From assembly GCF_003610535.1 (NCBI RefSeq), contig NZ_RAPN01000001.1, positions 558,001 to 622,000 on the forward strand: a stretch of 64,000 bases of DNA, in the 5' to 3' direction. Positions 26,579 through 34,360 of this stretch are shown in pieces (positions within the stretch are counted from its first letter, which is position 1; each line of letters opens with the position of its first letter). The translations under genes and the position numbers were made by a program. The notes below the pieces were generated by a model. It did not search any database. It was not told the DNA's origin and was given only the letters and a program-made list of their open reading frames with translations. Origin of the DNA: Mangrovibacterium diazotrophicum (GTDB lineage Bacteria; Bacteroidota; Bacteroidia; Bacteroidales; Prolixibacteraceae).

Positions 26579-27280
26579 CTAGTTTTTCACTCGCAATACA
26601 ACCGTCCCGGCAATTAAGTCGTGTAAAGCCCGCCGGCGGCTATTAAAGAGCATGGTGACAATTTCCAAAAATGACCATAGTACAACAATCCAGATCATGA
26701 ACGCTGCCGATGTGGATAAAAGATCATCACTGCCGAGCCAACCGTTAGCAAAAAATAAGCCGAGAAATAAACTCAATGTGAGCGGTACGCTATCGCGAAG
26801 AAATGCCTGACGGAATCGAATAACTGTTTTTTCCGATTTGTCGAATACTTTGACACCAAGTAGCATCTTACCAATAGTTTGCCCCGATATACTGTGCAGC
26901 AAGATGCTGTAAGCAAAAGGCAACAACAAGTCGACTGCTGCGAACATGTTGTTGCCTATCGCCGATTCTGTTATCGCGAAGTACCCCAAAAGTGTTCCTG
27001 CCATTCTCAGCAGAAAACCGTCAACCGAATTTGCAGCAGCCCGGCGCCAAAAAGTTTGATAGCGATCATTCTCTATTTCGGAGGGAGCGATGCGGCTAAT
27101 ATCCTGTTTCAGGGTCGACTTTAACCGACGATATTCTTCTGCCACTTCACCTCTTTCCTCCAATATTTCAAGCGCGATCAACTTTAACGTGTCGTCCTGT
27201 TCCGGCCGTTCCAGAACAGCCATCAACTCAGCACTCGTCTTTTTACTGTAAATTTTATAGTAGAAGTTATCTTGACTCAT
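26579..27280 (-). CDS. RDD-family membrane protein
   Basis: The start at MSQDNFYYKIYS gives 233 residues; an upstream in-frame ATG at 27316 is less likely. The first 80 residues are soluble and helical (TSAELMAVLERPEQDDTLKL). An RDD domain follows (about 85-230) with WRRAAANSVDGFLLR, GQTIGKMLLGVKVFD and a last segment SRRRALHDLIAGTVVLRV. RDD proteins have three membrane helices and a conserved Arg-Asp-Asp; some affect ion exchange, but no role can be given here. The N-terminal extension resembles a small accessory domain found in some Bacteroidota RDD proteins. Confidence 0.82.
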   Translation of the reverse strand: MSQDNFYYKIYSKKTSAELMAVLERPEQDDTLKLIALEILEERGEVAEEYRRLKSTLKQDISRIAPSEIENDRYQTFWRRAAANSVDGFLLRMAGTLLGYFAITESAIGNNMFAAVDLLLPFAYSILLHSISGQTIGKMLLGVKVFDKSEKTVIRFRQAFLRDSVPLTLSLFLGLFFANGWLGSDDLLSTSAAFMIWIVVLWSFLEIVTMLFNSRRRALHDLIAGTVVLRVKN

Positions 27281-27321
27281 TCCGTCGGGGTTTATTAATT
27301 CTCTTCGCGACAACAAATGTG

Positions 27322-27792
27322 TTAGCTATTGCGGCTCTTCAATGCGTTTTTAACAGCCTTGTTTGGCTTCACGCCATGGGCGGGGTCGGCACAATAATCC
27401 AGGAATATTTCCCGCGCATTTGCGCTCAGCTGTTCCGAGGATTTGTCTTCAAACTTTTCGGAAACGGCAGCACTTGTAAGGGCAGCCATGTACACACCGG
27501 ATAAATTAAGGTCTTTCCCGCAGAAATCGACAAAATCTGGACCAATGCCAAACGTGTAATCCGGGGTTCCTTCCATCCAGCGCATGATAAACTGAAGGCA
27601 TTGTACCTTGCCTAATTCGTTTGCCTCAAGGGCCTGTCCCAAAATATAATCAGCGCATTTGCCAACCTGCTCTTCTACCGATTTATAGTCTTCGGCTTTT
27701 ACTAATTTGATATCAGCCAATTTTGAAAAATCCTGCGCAAAAGCCCCCATTTGCAGGCCTGCAAGCACAAATAAAAAGATGAAATTCTTCAT
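27322..27792 (-). CDS. Secreted hypothetical protein, 156 residues
   Basis: I do not recognise a family. A signal peptide ends near residue 20 (GAFAQ). The mature part is helical, with conserved-looking Cys residues (GKCADYILGQ, QCLQFIMRW, DFCGKDLNL and DYCADPAHG), which could form disulfides or bind a ligand in the periplasm. It sits immediately upstream of the RDD gene on the same strand, 41 bases away, and may share a transcript with it. Confidence 0.65.
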   Translation of the reverse strand: MKNFIFLFVLAGLQMGAFAQDFSKLADIKLVKAEDYKSVEEQVGKCADYILGQALEANELGKVQCLQFIMRWMEGTPDYTFGIGPDFVDFCGKDLNLSGVYMAALTSAAVSEKFEDKSSEQLSANAREIFLDYCADPAHGVKPNKAVKNALKSRNS

Positions 27793-28130
27793 GTTTCCGT
27801 TTTGTTAGGTTATTCAGTAAATATTGATTGAAAGTAATTTTCACCAGCTCCTGCACGCCCGCTTCACTTTCCCCACTCTAACCAACATCACCAACTGCAA
27901 TTATTGCCAGTGCGCTGCGCTGTTCTAATTTACAAAAAATACACTCCGCCCTTCCTACTGACTATAATTTAGTTTCAGTCTAAACAAAACAAGCGATGTA
28001 ACAGCCGGTTTCCGGCAAGTCTTTCCGAAACTGCAGGCCAATTCGTCGTATTTAATATTCATAAGGAGATTAGCCGGTGGTAGTTATTCTTCATCACTCT
28101 GCTGAAGCAGGAGATCAATCAGCTAATGAA
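27793..28130. other. Intergenic region, 338 bases
   Basis: No gene, strong hairpin or complete promoter is visible in this stretch between two minus-strand genes. It is of ordinary base composition and contains no repeat shared with the rest of the window that I could find. Confidence 0.5.
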
Positions 28131-28592
28131 TCACGGGGTCTTTGTTTGATATTGTTCAAACTGAAAGCGAAGTATTTGTAATTGTTCTTTCGTGAGGTTG
28201 TGGTCGAAACCGATACAATAACCTTCGGCATCCAGGTACACGTCCATGTAGTTCGTCTGGATTTCATAATCGGCACCGTTGGGATGGTAAGTCAGCACGC
28301 TCGTAATAAGGTAAGAGGCTAGTTCTGTTCCCTTGCTATTTTCATCCAACAGAAAATTTGATGATTCGATATCGCCGGGAAGTACACGCACTCGGCTGTA
28401 ATATTCGTAGACGAACACTTTTCCGCCATCTGAAAAGACAATCTCTTCTACCGGAATTCCCAGTCGAGCTTGTACCGTAATCTCGTCCTGCCCGACAATG
28501 CCGGATTTGATGGCTTTGTTGGCCAATCGGATCGTGGATGAACAGGAGACGAAACAAAACGACAAAATAAACAGCAATGCGACAGGCTTCAC
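28131..28592 (-). CDS. BamE/SmpA-like lipoprotein (tandem copy 1)
   Basis: The 153-residue protein starts at GTG and carries a lipobox (SFCFVSC, Cys17). The mature sequence has the SmpA/BamE-like pattern: GIVGQDEITVQARLGIPVEE, then GKVFVYEYYSR, and a closing helix NLTKEQLQILRFQFEQY. BamE-type domains bind lipids and are found in outer-membrane assembly complexes, but many Bacteroidota paralogues have unknown roles. It is a clear paralogue of the protein encoded at 28712-29173; the two share the GIVGQ, YEYYSR and HNLTKEQLQ blocks and a conserved 5' flank. The GTG start is needed to include the signal peptide. Confidence 0.75.
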   Translation of the reverse strand: MKPVALLFILSFCFVSCSSTIRLANKAIKSGIVGQDEITVQARLGIPVEEIVFSDGGKVFVYEYYSRVRVLPGDIESSNFLLDENSKGTELASYLITSVLTYHPNGADYEIQTNYMDVYLDAEGYCIGFDHNLTKEQLQILRFQFEQYQTKTP

Positions 28593-28620
28593 AATTAGCT
28601 GATTTTATGGTTTTCTAACG
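28593..28620 (-). repeat. Conserved 5' flank of lipoprotein copy 1
   Basis: The stretch from about 28590 to 28617 (with TGATTTTATGGTTTTCTA on the plus strand) is nearly identical to 29171-29199, two mismatches in 28. Both lie directly upstream of the GTG starts of the paralogous lipoprotein genes, so the duplication included the control region. Confidence 0.7.
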
Positions 28621-28711
28621 GTTTTTTACGATAAAAACAGCTAAAATGTTGGAAGGCCGGAATTAACAGCAGAAACCTGTTCAATCTAAAGATAGCTCTG
28701 AAATAACCTCT

Positions 28712-29173
28712 CTATTTGGTCGGTTGATAGCGTTTAAATTGCTCCCGAAGTAACTGCAATTGTTCTTTGGTTAGGTTATGTTCAAACCCAACGCAATTTC
28801 CCTGTTTGTCCAGGTACACTTCCAGGTAAGTCGTATATTTTCCGGATATGGCATTGCTTGAATCGTAAGTCAGCGTGCTTATAACATCGCCAATGTCCAA
28901 ACCACTTTGGTGTCCAAATTCATCTACCCGGAAACTTTTTGATTTGACATTCGCGGGAGCTTTGTACCCACTTCGGCTATAATACTCGTACACCAATGTT
29001 TTTTCGCCATTTGGTTTCGAGATCGTTCTTACCGGATACCCAAGCCTCGAATTAATCGTGCTCTCGTTCTGCCCAACAATGCCATTACTGATGGCTTTAT
29101 TTGCCAATTTAGTAGTTGTTGCGCAAGCCATAACACAAAACGAGCATACAAGCACCACCACGATATTTTTCAC
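28712..29173 (-). CDS. BamE/SmpA-like lipoprotein (tandem copy 2)
   Basis: This 153-residue paralogue of the protein at 28131-28592 also starts at GTG and has a lipobox (CVMACATTT, Cys17). It keeps GIVGQNESTINSRLGYPV, GEKTLVYEYYSRSG and HNLTKEQLQLLREQFKRY, but the middle part has diverged strongly. Same length, same start codon and a matching 5' flank indicate a tandem duplication followed by divergence, suggesting both copies are kept under selection. A role in outer-membrane assembly is possible but not shown. Confidence 0.75.
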   Translation of the reverse strand: MKNIVVVLVCSFCVMACATTTKLANKAISNGIVGQNESTINSRLGYPVRTISKPNGEKTLVYEYYSRSGYKAPANVKSKSFRVDEFGHQSGLDIGDVISTLTYDSSNAISGKYTTYLEVYLDKQGNCVGFEHNLTKEQLQLLREQFKRYQPTK

Positions 29174-29199
29174 AACTAGTTGATTTTATGGTTTTCTAT
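29174..29199 (-). repeat. Conserved 5' flank of lipoprotein copy 2
   Basis: This is the partner of 28593-28620, containing the same TGATTTTATGGTTTTCTA core. The similarity fades after about 28 bases. Confidence 0.7.
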
Positions 29200-29272
29200 T
29201 CCATTTTCTACGGAAAAAGAAACGATAATGTTGGCCGATTGAATTCCTCAGCTGCAAAGCATCAATATCGCT

Positions 29273-29677
29273 TTACTCAACGGTATAACCGATGTAAAAA
29301 TTGATTTCAGTTTGTGTGTTCTTCGCGAACTTGATATCCTTCGCTTCTTCAATCAATCTCTCCCACTCTTCATATTGATATTGACATTTTATGGTGTAAG
29401 TTCCCGGCGCCATTTTCAGCGAATAATACCCGGTTGTATCGTTGGTTGTTTGCAAATCCGTGTGTTCGCCCCAAACCGTAAATTCATTTTCACGATAATA
29501 TTCTTCACCAGGCCAATCGACGTGATAAATATGCCCAAAGACCAGGGTTGAATCGAGGAGTGTGGTATCTGAACTGGTACCAACTTCTGTCCATCCATCA
29601 ACAAATTGGCGGTTAAGACATGAACCGGTAATTATTAGTAGCACTACGAATGGCAATAACATTTTGATTTCTTTCAT
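29273..29677 (-). CDS. Small lipoprotein with a carboxypeptidase-regulatory-like domain
   Basis: The 134-residue protein has a lipobox (LIITGSCLNRQ, Cys20). The mature part reads as a single beta-sandwich of the transthyretin or carboxypeptidase-regulatory-like type: VFGHIYHVDW, TNDTTGYYSLKMAPGTYTIK, and a late strand EINFYIGYTVE. Such domains appear as small surface or periplasmic modules in Bacteroidota. The family call rests on the GxYSLxxxPGTYxI pattern. It belongs to the same-strand series of secreted proteins from 27 to 33 kb and has no obvious partner. Confidence 0.6.
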   Translation of the reverse strand: MKEIKMLLPFVVLLIITGSCLNRQFVDGWTEVGTSSDTTLLDSTLVFGHIYHVDWPGEEYYRENEFTVWGEHTDLQTTNDTTGYYSLKMAPGTYTIKCQYQYEEWERLIEEAKDIKFAKNTQTEINFYIGYTVE

Positions 29678-29729
29678 AAGCTAAGTCTTTTGAATAGTTA
29701 CCAGCGTAAAAACATGGCTTAAAGGATTC

Positions 29730-30824
29730 CTATCTTAACCCGATCATTATTTTGCGTTTGCTCTTTCGGGACTTAATGACTTCCAGTTTCGCGATAAACT
29801 CTTCTTTAATGCCAATCACTTCCGAAAAATCAACTTCATTGTCGTCAACGAATAAGCTGTAGTTCTCTTTAAGCGCATCGTAGTCCGGCAAGTTGATTTT
29901 CTTCTTTGATTTTGCTTTCACCATCTTATCCAGCTTTGTCCACACATACACTTTGCTGTAAATCTTAACAACTCCCCCGGGAGATTCGGGAAACAAGTTG
30001 TTTTCCGCCGTAGTTTTGAACACTTGAATACAGGCGATATCATTCGGCTGCACAGTATTGAGATCCAAACTATCGGCCTTTACGCCGTCAATAAAAATCG
30101 TGGGGTTAATCGGCTTTGGGCCTTTATAAACGTTCTTGTTCGTGTTATAACTGATCTTGATATCGTTGTTTTCCGTCGGTTCAAAATCCGTGAACGTCCA
30201 ACTGAATTGCTTGCCGGATATTTCACAATTGGCCGGTGTTTGCGACAAAACAGAATCCTGCTCAATGTCTTTCAGGTTGACAATAATCTCGGCTTTCCCG
30301 ATTGTCCCTTCCCAACCGGCTCCGGTACTTAGCAGGTAGGTGAAAAACCGTTCATTGCTTTTGTAACGCATTCCACAGGGCAACGAATACTGCACCTCAA
30401 TCGTCTTCGATTCTCCCTTCTCAAACTCACTATTCCATAAATACCAGTCCTTTTCATCGGGAGATCCGCTCCCCTCAGCGCCTCCGGAGGCAGAAGTAAA
30501 CGCGATGGTTTTACCATTTTCCTTTACGGCAAAACGGTCTCCGTTCTGATGCTTTTCCATGCTGAAATGGTAGAAACGCATGTCGGGAAAACCAATCTGA
30601 AGTTTTTCCGGTTCTCCGAGGTTTCTCATGTAAAACACACAGGTCACAACCGAACTGTCGTTGTACAGGTCAATCTCGACTCTCTCCGATTCCATGCGAA
30701 TCGAAGTCGCAGCTTTCGGGCTGATGCTTTTTGCTTTAATGGGGTTAGGTGCAATGTCGGCAAACAGGCTTGTTTGCAAACAAATTAGTGCCAAAATTGC
30801 CAGGATAATTTTCGTTGTTTTCAT
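29730..30824 (-). CDS. Secreted DUF4424-like protein with TonB-plug-like segment
   Basis: The start at MKTTKIILAILALICL gives 364 residues with a signal peptide (SLFADIAPNP). Residues about 30-230 resemble a DUF4424-type beta domain (ERVEIDLYNDSSVVTCVFYM; WEGTIGKAEIIVNL). From about 238 the sequence becomes PTIFIDGVKADSLDLNTVQP, then IACIQVFKT and GGVVKIYSK, which is the pattern of a TonB-receptor plug. The final 80 residues are basic. No barrel follows, so the plug-like part must serve another role, such as docking. This reading is inferred from motifs. Confidence 0.55.
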   Translation of the reverse strand: MKTTKIILAILALICLQTSLFADIAPNPIKAKSISPKAATSIRMESERVEIDLYNDSSVVTCVFYMRNLGEPEKLQIGFPDMRFYHFSMEKHQNGDRFAVKENGKTIAFTSASGGAEGSGSPDEKDWYLWNSEFEKGESKTIEVQYSLPCGMRYKSNERFFTYLLSTGAGWEGTIGKAEIIVNLKDIEQDSVLSQTPANCEISGKQFSWTFTDFEPTENNDIKISYNTNKNVYKGPKPINPTIFIDGVKADSLDLNTVQPNDIACIQVFKTTAENNLFPESPGGVVKIYSKVYVWTKLDKMVKAKSKKKINLPDYDALKENYSLFVDDNEVDFSEVIGIKEEFIAKLEVIKSRKSKRKIMIGLR

Positions 30825-30922
30825 CGTTTTCAGGGTGTTTGTTTCACTTGGTTTCGGGTCAGTATTTCCATCATCAATCACGTCTAGTACAACTTCATAA
30901 TAAATTGAGCAGGAAGCAGCTT

Positions 30923-31378
30923 TTACCTGCTCTCAACGTAACTGAATTTATTAAATTTCGATGGTAGCTGGTTCGTAATTGTCAGATCATTGGATGTAAT
31001 GGTCGGCTCAATTCGTATCACTTTTGTTTTTTCGTCGATCTCGATCCGATGGGAACTTTTGAACTTAAACATGTCTACATGCAGTAGTTTGAAATCATAG
31101 GTCCCGCTACCCAGTTCCATAATGGCATATTCACTGGCACCAACCTGCCCCATCGGCTTTTCATCAATCCACAGATTTAGCCTCGCGGTATTGTCAACCT
31201 TATGCAGGATATCTGCTCCGTTGTAGATCAAGATCCTTCCATTTCCTAATTGATCAAGGTCCACCGTCTCCGTTTTATTTTCCTGATAATCGTAGCTTGA
31301 AGTGATCGGTTGTAAGGCGCAGGCATTAAACGCAAACGCCACTAAAACGACAAAAAAAACTCTAAGCGCGGTTTTCAT
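30923..31378 (-). CDS. Small lipoprotein, possibly DUF2846-like
   Basis: The 151-residue protein has a lipobox (AFAFNACALQ, Cys20). The central part reads GRILIYNGADILHKVDNTAR, then LWIDEKPMGQVGASEYAIME and LGSGTYDFKLLHVDM, a layout similar to DUF2846-type proteins, in which a short strand-rich domain displays a small group from a lipoprotein anchor. The match is to pattern only. It is one of the same-strand secreted proteins in this stretch, 22 bases downstream of the S41 peptidase gene, so the two may be co-transcribed. Confidence 0.6.
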   Translation of the reverse strand: MKTALRVFFVVLVAFAFNACALQPITSSYDYQENKTETVDLDQLGNGRILIYNGADILHKVDNTARLNLWIDEKPMGQVGASEYAIMELGSGTYDFKLLHVDMFKFKSSHRIEIDEKTKVIRIEPTITSNDLTITNQLPSKFNKFSYVESR

Positions 31379-31400
31379 ATTTTGGTTGTTAGTTGTTGTT

Positions 31401-32852
31401 TTATTTCATTAATTCCAGATAGTTTTTCACAAAATAAGCCCAATCATCCAACCTGTCATAAAGTTGATCAGTCGAAGGAAACGGTATTAATATATCAGGG
31501 GCAATTCCAATGTTATCAAAAGGATGCTCGGGTAACCTTTGCGATCGCGTCATTGGAAATATCAAATCAAAGTTCCCTGAAGGGAATTTTTGTGAAACAG
31601 CATTTGAATAATCAAGTACACCAGCTGTGTTGTGGTTCCCAAACAGGGTAACTTTTTGGCTATTTTTTGCAGCCAGCAAAAATTGTTCTGCCGATGAAGC
31701 ATTCCTTTCATTGATTATGATCCCAACCTTTTTCGGATTTAAATAAACACGTTTTGTTTGGTCTACTTTATCATCGTCAAACATCGATACAGTCACAAAA
31801 CCACCTACATTCTTTTTCATAGCATCCAACAATGATTCAGTCCATCGAATGCCCTCCTCACCGTCTATAATTTCGCCAGCTTTTAAAGCTTCTTCAAAGA
31901 ACTCTATGTTTCCTTTACTTGCGTACCATTCAACTCCCTTCGTTTCATACGGGTTTGTATAAATAAGCTCGGCCAGCTTTTGAAAATAATTGTCCTGTCC
32001 TCCACCGTTATTCCTTAGGTCAATAATTAAGTTAGGCCGGGACATTATTTCTTGCCAGTGCTGGGTTACAATGCTATTAGAGTAATCTGATTCAAAATCA
32101 GTAATGCGCAGATAGTATGTACTGTCACTCAAAGATGTTGCTACCGGATAGGTGTTTGTTCCGTTCGGATTTTTCGGGGTATAAGAATATAGAAAAGCTT
32201 TGTTTAATGTTTCGTTTGATGATTGTCGGACAAACCATGTATCTCCATTTATTTCCAATATTTTATTGTCAATATAGAGCGCCGCTTTGCCTTTGTGATT
32301 GTAAGAATATGCAGGATTCACAGAAGTTACGCAAAACTCATTATTTCCCAATTCTGAAAATTCAAACATCACCTGATTACCTTCAAAATTTGGATATCGA
32401 ATAGCAATTCCGACATAGCTTCCATCATTTTCTTTTGTTACAGCTATTTTACCTCTAAAGCCAATCCAGATTCCTTCTATCGATTGACCGGAATTTGAAA
32501 TACTGTCAATCGTGATATCATAATATTGTGCCTGTGTTTTTGCTTGTTCAACTGTACTTCGACTTATACTGCGTCTTTTAACTCTCAAATGATTGTCTTT
32601 AAACCAAAAAGTATAGAGCCCCAAACATTTTCCGCAGGAATCCGGATATTGAATAATTCGATTTCTCAGATCATGTTCCAAAGCTTTTAGATCTGCCAAT
32701 GTTTCATCATTTACTTTATCCTTGTATCCGGGATAGTCATTTTTAATTTTTTCAACGAGGTAATCGAAATCGTTTAGGCATTCGTTTTCCTGTGCACTCC
32801 CGACTAGTGAAATGGCTATTACGAAACTTAAAAACAATACTTTTTTAATCAC
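31401..32852 (-). CDS. Secreted S41-family serine peptidase
   Basis: The 483-residue protein has a signal peptide (ISLVGSAQE). The C-terminal half is an S41 (tail-specific/tricorn-core type) domain: NLIIDLRNNGGGQDNYF, RVYLNPKKVGIIINERNASS with the catalytic Ser in ASSAEQF (about residue 385), and a late substrate loop. The first 200 residues form an N-terminal domain of the kind found in secreted Bacteroidota S41 peptidases; no PDZ domain is apparent. Its target is unknown. AT content is above that of core genes in the window. The upstream 20 bases hold the end of a cassette-like palindrome. Confidence 0.85.
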   Translation of the reverse strand: MIKKVLFLSFVIAISLVGSAQENECLNDFDYLVEKIKNDYPGYKDKVNDETLADLKALEHDLRNRIIQYPDSCGKCLGLYTFWFKDNHLRVKRRSISRSTVEQAKTQAQYYDITIDSISNSGQSIEGIWIGFRGKIAVTKENDGSYVGIAIRYPNFEGNQVMFEFSELGNNEFCVTSVNPAYSYNHKGKAALYIDNKILEINGDTWFVRQSSNETLNKAFLYSYTPKNPNGTNTYPVATSLSDSTYYLRITDFESDYSNSIVTQHWQEIMSRPNLIIDLRNNGGGQDNYFQKLAELIYTNPYETKGVEWYASKGNIEFFEEALKAGEIIDGEEGIRWTESLLDAMKKNVGGFVTVSMFDDDKVDQTKRVYLNPKKVGIIINERNASSAEQFLLAAKNSQKVTLFGNHNTAGVLDYSNAVSQKFPSGNFDLIFPMTRSQRLPEHPFDNIGIAPDILIPFPSTDQLYDRLDDWAYFVKNYLELMK

Positions 32853-32871
32853 AGTGTGTTTGCTTAGAGTT

Positions 32872-32968
32872 GACTAAAACGGTTACCTACAAGTTGTCGC
32901 GTTTGATCGAGAGTCCGGGCGTCGAACCGCACACCCCCAACCATACCACCGTTCAACCGTTTGCTAAC
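32872..32968 (-). repeat. attC-like imperfect palindrome S4
   Basis: Between the genes at 31401-32852 and 32982-33326, inverted arms (GACTAAAACGGTTACC at 32872-32887 and its partner GTTCAACCGTTTGCTAAC at 32951-32968) enclose an internal segment. The arm carries ACAAGTTGTC, whose complement GACAACTTGT resembles the AACTTGATAGGT block of sites S1 and S2. The next gene starts 20 bases away. This is the weakest of the series. Confidence 0.35.
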
Positions 32969-32981
32969 GCCTCCGGCCTTT

Positions 32982-33326
32982 TCAGAACTTTCCGAAAAAG
33001 TTGGAAATATCAAAATAGATACTCTTTGCTTCACCATCGGAAGTGATGATATCGATGATGTCGTAGGGTTTCTTTTGGTCATAAGTGAGTGACTGGCCTT
33101 GTGATTTGTATCCGGGATAGTTTTTCCGGAGCCATTCGTATTCCGCACCCACTCCTTTTGATTCACTCTTTTCAGTAATCACGATCGCTTTTTCAAAGGA
33201 AGATCCATCTCTTCCCGACGATATTGTCGTATTCTCCGGTGAAGGTGCATTGTTCGACAATTTATTTGTTGTCGAACAGGAAGCCATCGTTAAGGTGATT
33301 GCCAGTAAAATTAAAATCTTTCTCAT
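32982..33326 (-). CDS. Small lipoprotein, hypothetical
   Basis: The start at MRKILILLAITLT gives 114 residues with a lipobox (TMASCSTTN, Cys16). The mature part has the recurring Bacteroidota pattern SSFEKAIVITEKSESKGVGA, EYEWLRKNYPGY, then YDIIDIITSDGEAKSIYFDI. I know this pattern from other small Bacteroidota lipoproteins but not its function. It lies between two palindromic sites of the cassette-like series, though its own ends fit the series less well than those further downstream. Confidence 0.6.
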   Translation of the reverse strand: MRKILILLAITLTMASCSTTNKLSNNAPSPENTTISSGRDGSSFEKAIVITEKSESKGVGAEYEWLRKNYPGYKSQGQSLTYDQKKPYDIIDIITSDGEAKSIYFDISNFFGKF

Positions 33327-33371
33327 TCTCGTTTGGGTTAATTGGTTTCTGATGGTGTCAAATTGGTTGGA

Positions 33372-33404
33372 GTTCGCATGCACATTGGTGCTAGCGGCTC
33401 GAAC
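33372..33404 (-). repeat. Short hairpin between cassette-like genes
   Basis: GTTCG ... CGAAC (33372-33376 and 33400-33404) encloses GCAC/GTGC pairs, making a 33-base stem-loop between the genes at 32982 and 33428. It has the general look of a small attC-type site, but its cores do not match those of the neighbouring sites. Confidence 0.3.
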
Positions 33405-33427
33405 GATTAATTATTACCACACGTTTT

Positions 33428-33700
33428 TTATTTTTTTTCTTTCCATTCCATTGCTCTTTTTTCAAGATTCTCGAGACCGTATGGTTGTTTGTCAATATCG
33501 AATTCAGTTTCATATTTTCCCCATCCCATAAACACAAAGTATTTTGTCATGGCGTCGAAATGGGAATCAGCATAAAAAGAGTGGATAATTTTAGAGTCCG
33601 GTTCTAACAAACTTCTTGATTCTTCTCCTAAATCTCCAGAGAAACATAAAGAAGTTAATCCTTCTCTATATTGCCAAATATCATGTTTGATGCTTGTCAT
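33428..33700 (-). CDS. Small hypothetical protein in cassette-like unit
   Basis: A longer frame extends upstream, but its first part is made of repeat sequence (33722-33899) and belongs to a palindrome, so MTSIKHDIWQYREG at 33700 is the better start. The 90-residue protein reads as a small soluble alpha/beta domain, YREGLTSLCFSGDLGEESRS, then a late basic end. I do not recognise a family. It is AT-rich and has its own cassette-like boundary 22 bases upstream. Confidence 0.6.
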   Translation of the reverse strand: MTSIKHDIWQYREGLTSLCFSGDLGEESRSLLEPDSKIIHSFYADSHFDAMTKYFVFMGWGKYETEFDIDKQPYGLENLEKRAMEWKEKK

Positions 33701-33721
33701 ATTTCGTTCTTCAAAATTCTG

Positions 33722-33899
33722 ACTAACGGTTGGTACATGTTGTCGGGGCGGATTTCCCTGTCTGCCGCCAGGCAGGGGAGAGCGTTCCTGTTCGAAGGAC
33801 ACGGAACTGCGATGCGAGAATCCCTGTCTGACTGCGCAGCCAGGCAGGCACAGTTGGCGTACCACAGAACCCCGCCCTGCAATATGTACTGTGTTATCT
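33722..33899 (-). repeat. attC-like imperfect palindrome S3
   Basis: Inverted arms at about 33722-33752 and 33870-33898 pair as GTTGTCGGGGCGG with CCCCGCCCTGCAAT and GGTACATG with ATGTACTG (with mismatches). The central loop contains two copies of a CCCTGTCTG...CCAGGCAGG palindrome of the REP type. The stop codon of the gene at 33894-34346 lies inside the right arm (GATAAC), and the next gene starts 22 bases beyond the left arm. Its cores do not obey the start/end rule seen for S1 and S2. Confidence 0.5.
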
Positions 33900-34346
33900 A
33901 CATGGTTTTTCATTTTCAAATATTTCTTCATTGTATGCTCTTTGATAAAGTTCAGGCAATACTTCTCTGTCTTTTTTTCTGAGTCTGTTTGCCTTTTTAG
34001 TCGATACAAAGTCATAAATTACGAACGGTAATAGAATAACTTCGTAATTATTACATTCTTTTGTGATTTTTACTTTCTCCCACTCCATTCCAATCCACCC
34101 AATCAATAATTCATTGGTTTCATTAGAAACCTGAATTTCAAATTTTCCATTCTCATTTGTTGTTCCTAATTCGATTGAATCAGTAGATAAAATTTTTGCT
34201 TCGCGAATAATAAAAAACTCATCATATTTACTTTTACAATCACACGGCTCTGCACCAATAACTTTCCCAGTAATGGTTCTTGTTTGCCCAACTGAAGTTG
34301 ATGTGCAAAACAAAAGTATAGTAATAAATAAAAGTGGATATTTCAT
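33894..34346 (-). CDS. Secreted protein with carboxypeptidase-regulatory-like domain, in cassette-like unit
   Basis: The 150-residue protein has a signal peptide (TSTSVGQ) followed by a CarboxypepD_reg-like domain: RTITGKVIGAEPCDCK, then LGTTNENGKFEIQVSNETNE and LLIGWIGMEWEKVKI. In larger proteins this domain opens TonB-dependent receptors, but here it stands alone with a basic tail. Its stop codon lies within palindrome S3 and its start is 15 bases after the boundary of S2, so one gene fills almost the whole unit. AT-rich compared with core genes. Confidence 0.7.
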   Translation of the reverse strand: MKYPLLFITILLFCTSTSVGQTRTITGKVIGAEPCDCKSKYDEFFIIREAKILSTDSIELGTTNENGKFEIQVSNETNELLIGWIGMEWEKVKITKECNNYEVILLPFVIYDFVSTKKANRLRKKDREVLPELYQRAYNEEIFENEKPCR

Positions 34347-34360
34347 ATTTTTAAATTTTT

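Noticed and set aside
31401-33326. Shared YPGYK motif in the S41 peptidase and the lipoprotein at 32982
   Set aside because: The shared stretch is only five residues in unrelated surroundings, so common origin is not supported.
33853-33858. GCCAAC in the S3 loop as a possible 3' core of the 33894-34346 unit
   Set aside because: The unit begins GTTGGCAAAAA, but only six bases match and the flanks do not, which is easily chance.
33701-34015. N-terminal extension of the 33428-33700 gene
   Set aside because: The extension is made from palindrome S3 and part of the neighbouring gene read in another frame; a start at 33700 leaves a normal small protein.
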